NCBI GenBank assembly: GCA_910583835.1
Contig: CAJTYM010000051.1
Coordinates: 1-27,259 of the forward strand
DNA: 27,259 nucleotides
Direction: 5' to 3'
Source of the DNA: an uncultured Lachnospiraceae bacterium
GTDB lineage: Bacteria; Bacillota; Clostridia; Lachnospirales; Lachnospiraceae
Every line of letters begins with the position of its first letter. Position 1 is the first letter of the stretch. Position numbers and translations under genes: made by a program. The notes beneath the pieces were generated by a model. It saw only the letters and a program-made list of their open reading frames with translations, was not told where the DNA came from and made no database searches. This document shows positions 24,277 through 27,259 of this stretch, one piece after another.

Positions 24277-25041
24277 CTATCGTATATATTTTTCTATCAC
24301 ACTCTGCTCCACAACCTTGTTTCCAAGCAATGTAATAGCTTGCTTCGGACAATTGTTTATGCACCTATAACACATAGTACACTGGTTATTCTGCACTACT
24401 TTCTTATCAATAATCTTTATGTTATTCATCGGACATAATTTCTCACACTTTCCACAACCTATGCACTTACCTGCATCCACACGCAGCCTATCTGAATAGT
24501 CCTTTGTCTTATGCCCAAAATAGAGCCTTTGTCCGAAAAATCCAGCCATGCGATATAATACACCAATTCCCTCTTGGGTTGGTTTCCCTGATTTCAAAAG
24601 TTGAACCGAATTCCTAATCTTCTGCTCTGCTTTCTTCACGAGTTCCTTATTCTTTTCCAGGGGACGCTTCAACACTTTTTCATCGCCTATGCTATCTGGC
24701 ATTTTTAGATGCAATCCACCTAATATTTCCGCTCCAAATTTTTGTAAAAGTCGCCCAAGAATTCCTGCCCCATCACCACTAAACAACCCCATTGTGGCAA
24801 TAACAAAAACCTTCTTACTCTCCCACAATTCTTTATTTTCGATTATAAAATCACGCAGTATTTTCGACACGGTACTATATTGCACAGGATGTGCAAATAC
24901 AAGCATTTCTTCATTTTTTACAGCCTCAATAATATTATTATCCTCTATGGAAAATGCTTTAGCTGTTTCATCGTATTCATTACAAAACAATTCCACTGCA
25001 AATCTAGAATTGCCAGTACCACTAAAATAGATTCCTACCAT
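24277..25041 (-). CDS. EFR1-type flavodoxin-ferredoxin fusion protein
   Basis: A 254-residue cytoplasmic electron-transfer protein. The flavodoxin-like domain (about 1-150) opens with the FMN phosphate loop YFSGTGNSRF. The C-terminal part (about 190-235) carries two [4Fe-4S] motifs, CIGCGKCEKLCP and CTMCYRCINNCP, both complete. This order defines the EFR1 family of ferredoxins common in anaerobes; the partner reaction is not known. GGGGAAG precedes the ATG by about 6 bases. Its start overlaps the end of a decayed ORF upstream, and it is followed by a small membrane protein gene. It is one of the few intact genes in this degraded end of the window. Confidence 0.9.
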   Translation of the reverse strand: MVGIYFSGTGNSRFAVELFCNEYDETAKAFSIEDNNIIEAVKNEEMLVFAHPVQYSTVSKILRDFIIENKELWESKKVFVIATMGLFSGDGAGILGRLLQKFGAEILGGLHLKMPDSIGDEKVLKRPLEKNKELVKKAEQKIRNSVQLLKSGKPTQEGIGVLYRMAGFFGQRLYFGHKTKDYSDRLRVDAGKCIGCGKCEKLCPMNNIKIIDKKVVQNNQCTMCYRCINNCPKQAITLLGNKVVEQSVIEKYIR

Positions 25042-25214
25042 TTGGTCTTCCCCTTCATCCGCTTAATCGTTTCCTCCACAGAAATACACTCCACATATCT
25101 GCAGCCGTACAGACCTCACATTTGATTTGCACACCACAAAGCATGTGAGCGTTCATCTGTTATCCATTGAGCTAGCATGTCAAAATCTTTATCTAAATAT
25201 GGTCTAATTCGCAT
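25035..25214 (-). pseudogene. Truncated GNAT acetyltransferase fused to an unrelated tail
   Basis: The ATG at 25214 has a good ribosome site (GAGGTG) and starts MRIRPYLDKDFDMLAQWITD, continuing ERSHALWCANQM. This is the usual N-terminus of a GNAT N-acetyltransferase. It hits TGA at 25116-25118 after 32 codons. The same frame then stays open for 26 more codons (GLYGCRYVECISVEETIKRM, then KGKTKW) to TAG at 25035, overlapping the EFR1-type start. The second part is not GNAT and looks like the 3' end of another gene. The acetyl-CoA-binding core is missing, so the product cannot work. Confidence 0.65.
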
Positions 25215-25267
25215 TATTCATCACCTCGTAAACCATAATTTATCTCTCTGCATTACCAAAACTTATG

Positions 25268-25780
25268 TTATGAATTGTAATCCAATTCAGTTGTTAAAAC
25301 ATCCCAAAGCTCTGTCCGTATCTTATTATTTTTGAATATTTCCAAGATTTTTATCTCAGGGTCAGGATAAATTACAAATCCGTCTCCCTCTCCTTTTTCA
25401 GCACGAACAGGAAATGCAAGTTGTTCTGTTTCTAACGAAAACTGTGCATTTACACCTTCTTTGTTTCCTCTTGCATCAAGGCGTATCCACATTTTATATT
25501 CTTTGATATACACCCCATTAAGTCCGTGATAAATCAGAAATTCCATACCCTGCTGCTAAAACTTCTGATGAAGAACAAATTAACATATCCTCATTTATAT
25601 CTGCTGAATGTAAAACATTATCTCTTACAAATTCATATGCTTTTTTATATACTCCGCATTGCTATCTGAATTAGTAAATATTGAATCTGCAAGTTGCGTA
25701 ATGTTTACATTTTCATAATTAACGATATCATCTTTTTTTAAATATTCATCTATGTTATCTGTAAACAATAATAGGCTCAT
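25268..25780 (-). pseudogene. Transglutaminase-like domain protein, frameshifted and missing its core
   Basis: It starts at ATG 25780 (GGAGGG upstream) with MSLLLFTDNIDEYLKKDDIV. A lost A in the A-run at 25641-25646 breaks the frame after EYIKK; the next frame gives AYEFVRDNVLHSADINED and SSSEVLAAG. The sequence then jumps to a third frame, FLIYHGLNGVYIKEYKMWIR and LDARGNKEGVNAQFSL, through to TELDYNS. The ends match transglutaminase-like proteins common in clostridia. The roughly 40-50 residues between them, which hold the catalytic Cys block (typically GxCxAKAxLLAALLR), are absent. The isolated 92-residue 3' ORF (25268-25546) may still look like a gene to software. Confidence 0.75.
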
Positions 25781-25844
25781 AACTCATACCCTCCGATTTT
25801 AAATTTGGATTACACAGCAGTATATTACATGCTCTATGCCCAAC

Positions 25845-25873
25845 ATTATACCACTCTCAAAATATTACTACAA
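25845..25873 (-). promoter_or_regulatory. Promoter of the broken transglutaminase-like gene
   Basis: On the minus strand, TTGTAG (25868-25873), exactly 17 bases, then perfect TATAAT (25845-25850). It would still drive transcription into the degraded genes and the EFR1-type gene downstream. Confidence 0.6.
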
Positions 25874-25879
25874 TCAATC

Positions 25880-25917
25880 GGGTAGGAGGTAGATATTTTT
25901 TTATCTACCGACCTCCC
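25880..25917. repeat. Imperfect palindrome with T-rich loop
   Basis: GGTAGATA (25888-25895) and TATCTACC (25902-25909) flank six T. Outer GGGxAGG and CCTCCC extend the stem with small bulges. It lies just upstream of the -35 box of the promoter at 25845-25873, between that gene and the 33-residue ORF. Nothing else is seen in 25781-26001 apart from this, the promoter and the terminator. Confidence 0.55.
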
Positions 25918-25963
25918 ACACCACCATACATACGCAAAGCAAAAGAATTGGTCCAGAATACAT

Positions 25964-25995
25964 AAAACCACCCTCTGCATTTCTGCATAGGGCGG
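25964..25995 (-). terminator. Rho-independent terminator after the 33-aa ORF
   Basis: On the minus strand, CCGCCCTATGCA, GAAA tetraloop, TGCAGAGGGTGG (one mismatch and one G-U pair), then TTTT at 25967-25964. It lies six bases past the stop of the small ORF. Confidence 0.75.
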
Positions 25996-26001
25996 CTGCG
26001 G

Positions 26002-26103
26002 TTAGGATTCAAGGAATATTTTTATTAATGTGTATATGTATTTTAGATGGTCCTCATTTTCTAATCTGCGTACTAATTCAATGATTTTTCCTTTGTAATC
26101 CAT
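26002..26103 (-). CDS. Small conserved-looking protein (33 aa) after an XRE regulator
   Basis: Starts MDYKGKIIELVRRLENEDHL and ends KYIYTLIKIFLES. AGGGGAG lies about 6 bases before the ATG at 26103 and a good terminator follows, so it has all the marks of a real gene. It reads as one amphipathic helix. From memory, similar short proteins (MNYKEKIIEL... type) sit downstream of small XRE regulators in clostridial genomes. Here it lies 57 bases after the XRE pseudogene. Its function is unknown; binding to the regulator is a guess. Confidence 0.6.
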   Translation of the reverse strand: MDYKGKIIELVRRLENEDHLKYIYTLIKIFLES

Positions 26104-26160
26104 CTACTCTCCCCTCACTTGCCGACATTATAACTCAAATCCAGCAGATTGCAGTGACCC

Positions 26161-26340
26161 TTATAAATTGCTTATTCTGCAGCCCAGAGCCTTTGCAATT
26201 ATCTCCAGCTGCTCTTTTGTTGGCTACACCTTACCTTTTTCTATGTTGTTAAGGGCGCTTTTGCTTATTCCAGTCAGTTCAGACAATTCCATGGGTGTTA
26301 CATCTTTTCTGTCTCTGGCATACCGGGTAAGGATTTCCAT
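26161..26340 (-). pseudogene. XRE-family HTH regulator with one in-frame amber codon
   Basis: Starts at ATG 26340 with GGAGG upstream. Reading through one stop gives a full 59-residue HTH_3 domain: MEILTRYARDRKDVTPMELS, then ELTGISKSALNNIEKGKV, stop, PTKEQLEIIAKALGCRISNL. The stop is TAG at 26224-26226 (codon 39), where homologues usually have Ser; TCG to TAG is a single change. Everything else is intact, so the lesion is recent, or this is a read-through or sequencing matter. The first 38 residues contain the recognition helix but lack the last two helices. The + strand ORF over the same bases is its shadow. Confidence 0.75.
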
Positions 26341-26487
26341 AATGTTTTACCTCCGCGTTATACTGCTTGCTTTGGATAGATACTTAACACATTCAAGGAA
26401 GGTATACTTGCCATTGGATAATCCGTTTTCGCTCTATCATTTATGTATCGAAACTATTAAAACGCTAAACTATGAGGGGTATAACAA

Positions 26488-27178
26488 ATGAAGAACAAAA
26501 AAAATTATTATTGCTGCGGTTGTTGTTTTAGGAATTATTGGCTCTTTCGGTAGTTCGGACGATGGGTCCCCCAACACCACTGAAAGTACAAACAATTGAA
26601 ACAGATAAAGCAGAAGTGGAGCAAGATGCTACCGCAGCATCTCAATCTGAAGATATAGGCAATGAAAAAGCAGCTGACAATTTTGTAAATAAAATAAAAG
26701 ATCTTATAGCAGATGATATTGGAGAGGGCGAATCTATTACAGGTGTAAAACTTAATGATAAAGATTTATGCATTTAGATATAAGTGATGGTGATACATCT
26801 TTCTTACCTTGGACGATTTATCCATATCAAGTACCAGTTCTATTACAGACGGCATTCTTGATTTAGATGAATATGATGAATTGTGAGAAACGATTACGGT
26901 TGACTTTGGAAATATCAAAAATCACAAACAGTACGGCTAATATAGAAACTAACGAGTACGGCTTACGTTACTTGACTCCTGAAAAATTCACAATCAAAAA
27001 CAATGACAGTGAAGCAAATTTCAAAACAAAGAAAAATGAATTTCCTCAAATAATCGATATTGCCAAAATAAAGATTCTTGCCAATATTTTAAATACATCT
27101 GCCGACATTCTCCTCGAAACTGATTTCAGGCAAGACCAGCCCAGTAACGGCATGTCGGAATTCAAGACACGCAGATAA
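26488..27178 (+). pseudogene. Decayed lipoprotein-like exported protein, joined to an XRE-like C-terminus
   Basis: GAGGGG precedes the ATG at 26488. One extra A in the A-run at 26497-26504 breaks the signal peptide (MKNKK, then IIIAAVVVLGIIGSFGSSDD). The body continues in other frames: VQTIETDKAEVEQDATAASQ through GEGESITGVKLNDKDL, then DISDGDTS, TLDDLSISSTSSITDGILDL, DEYDEL. A TGA at 26884-26886 stands where homologues have Trp, followed by ETITVDFGNI and KITNSTANIETNEYGLRY. At least four shifts and one nonsense codon are needed to read it. From about 27030 the frame carries IIDIAKIKILANILNTSADI and LLETD, which resembles the C-terminal half of an XRE regulator, so a deletion has probably fused two genes. 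Confidence 0.65.
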
Positions 27179-27259
27179 ATCAATAATAATTCTTAGCCAC
27201 GCTGCTGGTTACTTTTCACGGGGTGGGGAAAGTATAATGGATAATTGTTCAAATTGCTG

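Noticed and set aside
24263..24364. Longer N-terminus for the small membrane protein
   Set aside because: It would overlap the EFR1-type coding end by nearly 90 bases; ATG 24262 has AAGGA and leads directly into a typical membrane protein start.
25910..25960. Remnant of a group II intron near the palindrome (minus strand reads RMYGGVGGR)
   Set aside because: Only about nine codons are suggestive; no domain V hairpin or reverse transcriptase sequence is visible.
26168..26491. 107-aa ORF on the plus strand
   Set aside because: It is the shadow of the XRE pseudogene, whose minus-strand reading has a ribosome site and a full HTH pattern.

Overview
The window looks like a chromosomal segment of a low-to-mid GC Gram-positive anaerobe, most likely a gut Clostridia member of the Lachnospiraceae type. 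The basis is the gene families (YhaM, MutS2 with an Smr tail, an EFR1-type flavodoxin-ferredoxin, BspA-like leucine-rich repeats, Big_2 domains), strong AGGAGG ribosome sites, use of TTG and GTG starts, and frequent Rho-independent hairpins. I identified this by reading only; no database was searched.

Layout. (1) 1-230: a compact type I toxin-antitoxin locus. It has a 32-residue holin-like peptide gene on the + strand, a convergent antisense RNA with its own promoter, and a terminator for each strand. (2) 273-4885, minus strand: a HEPN-like gene, then upstream of it an apparent operon in the order HtrA-like gene, yhaM, rlmD and an out-of-frame RlmD tail ORF. The HtrA-like protein has lost all three catalytic positions. 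(3) 4886-5351: a divergent control region. Two well-spaced sigma-A-type promoters share one self-complementary -35 box (TTGCAA). The mutS2 promoter fires straight into a 340-bp array of palindromic and tandem repeats, which would become the mutS2 5' leader. (4) 5352-9921, plus strand: mutS2, then an OmpR-type response regulator and its histidine kinase, closed by a strong hairpin. (5) 9998-23395, minus strand: a 10.6-kb gene for a secreted protein of about 3,540 residues that joins a very long BspA-type LRR region to an RHS/YD-repeat shell and a 220-residue hydrophobic C-terminal tip. It is followed by a second secreted protein (LRR cap, Big-type domains, FIVAR-like helix segment) and by truA. 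(6) 23396-27259: a decay zone. Two genes look intact (EFR1-type flavodoxin-ferredoxin and a small membrane protein), as does one 33-residue ORF. Around them lie at least five broken genes: an unrecognised frameshifted gene, a GNAT fragment, a transglutaminase-like gene missing its core, an XRE regulator with one amber codon, and a lipoprotein-like gene with many lesions.

How it fits together. The left half is housekeeping RNA and ribosome maintenance (RlmD, YhaM, MutS2, TruA) plus an envelope two-component system. The right half is a large surface/secreted module set in a degraded accessory region. The most unusual items are the LRR-RHS giant, the inactive HtrA, and the shared -35 divergent promoter with its repeat-built leader. 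The last 81 bases (27179-27259) hold nothing I can support.
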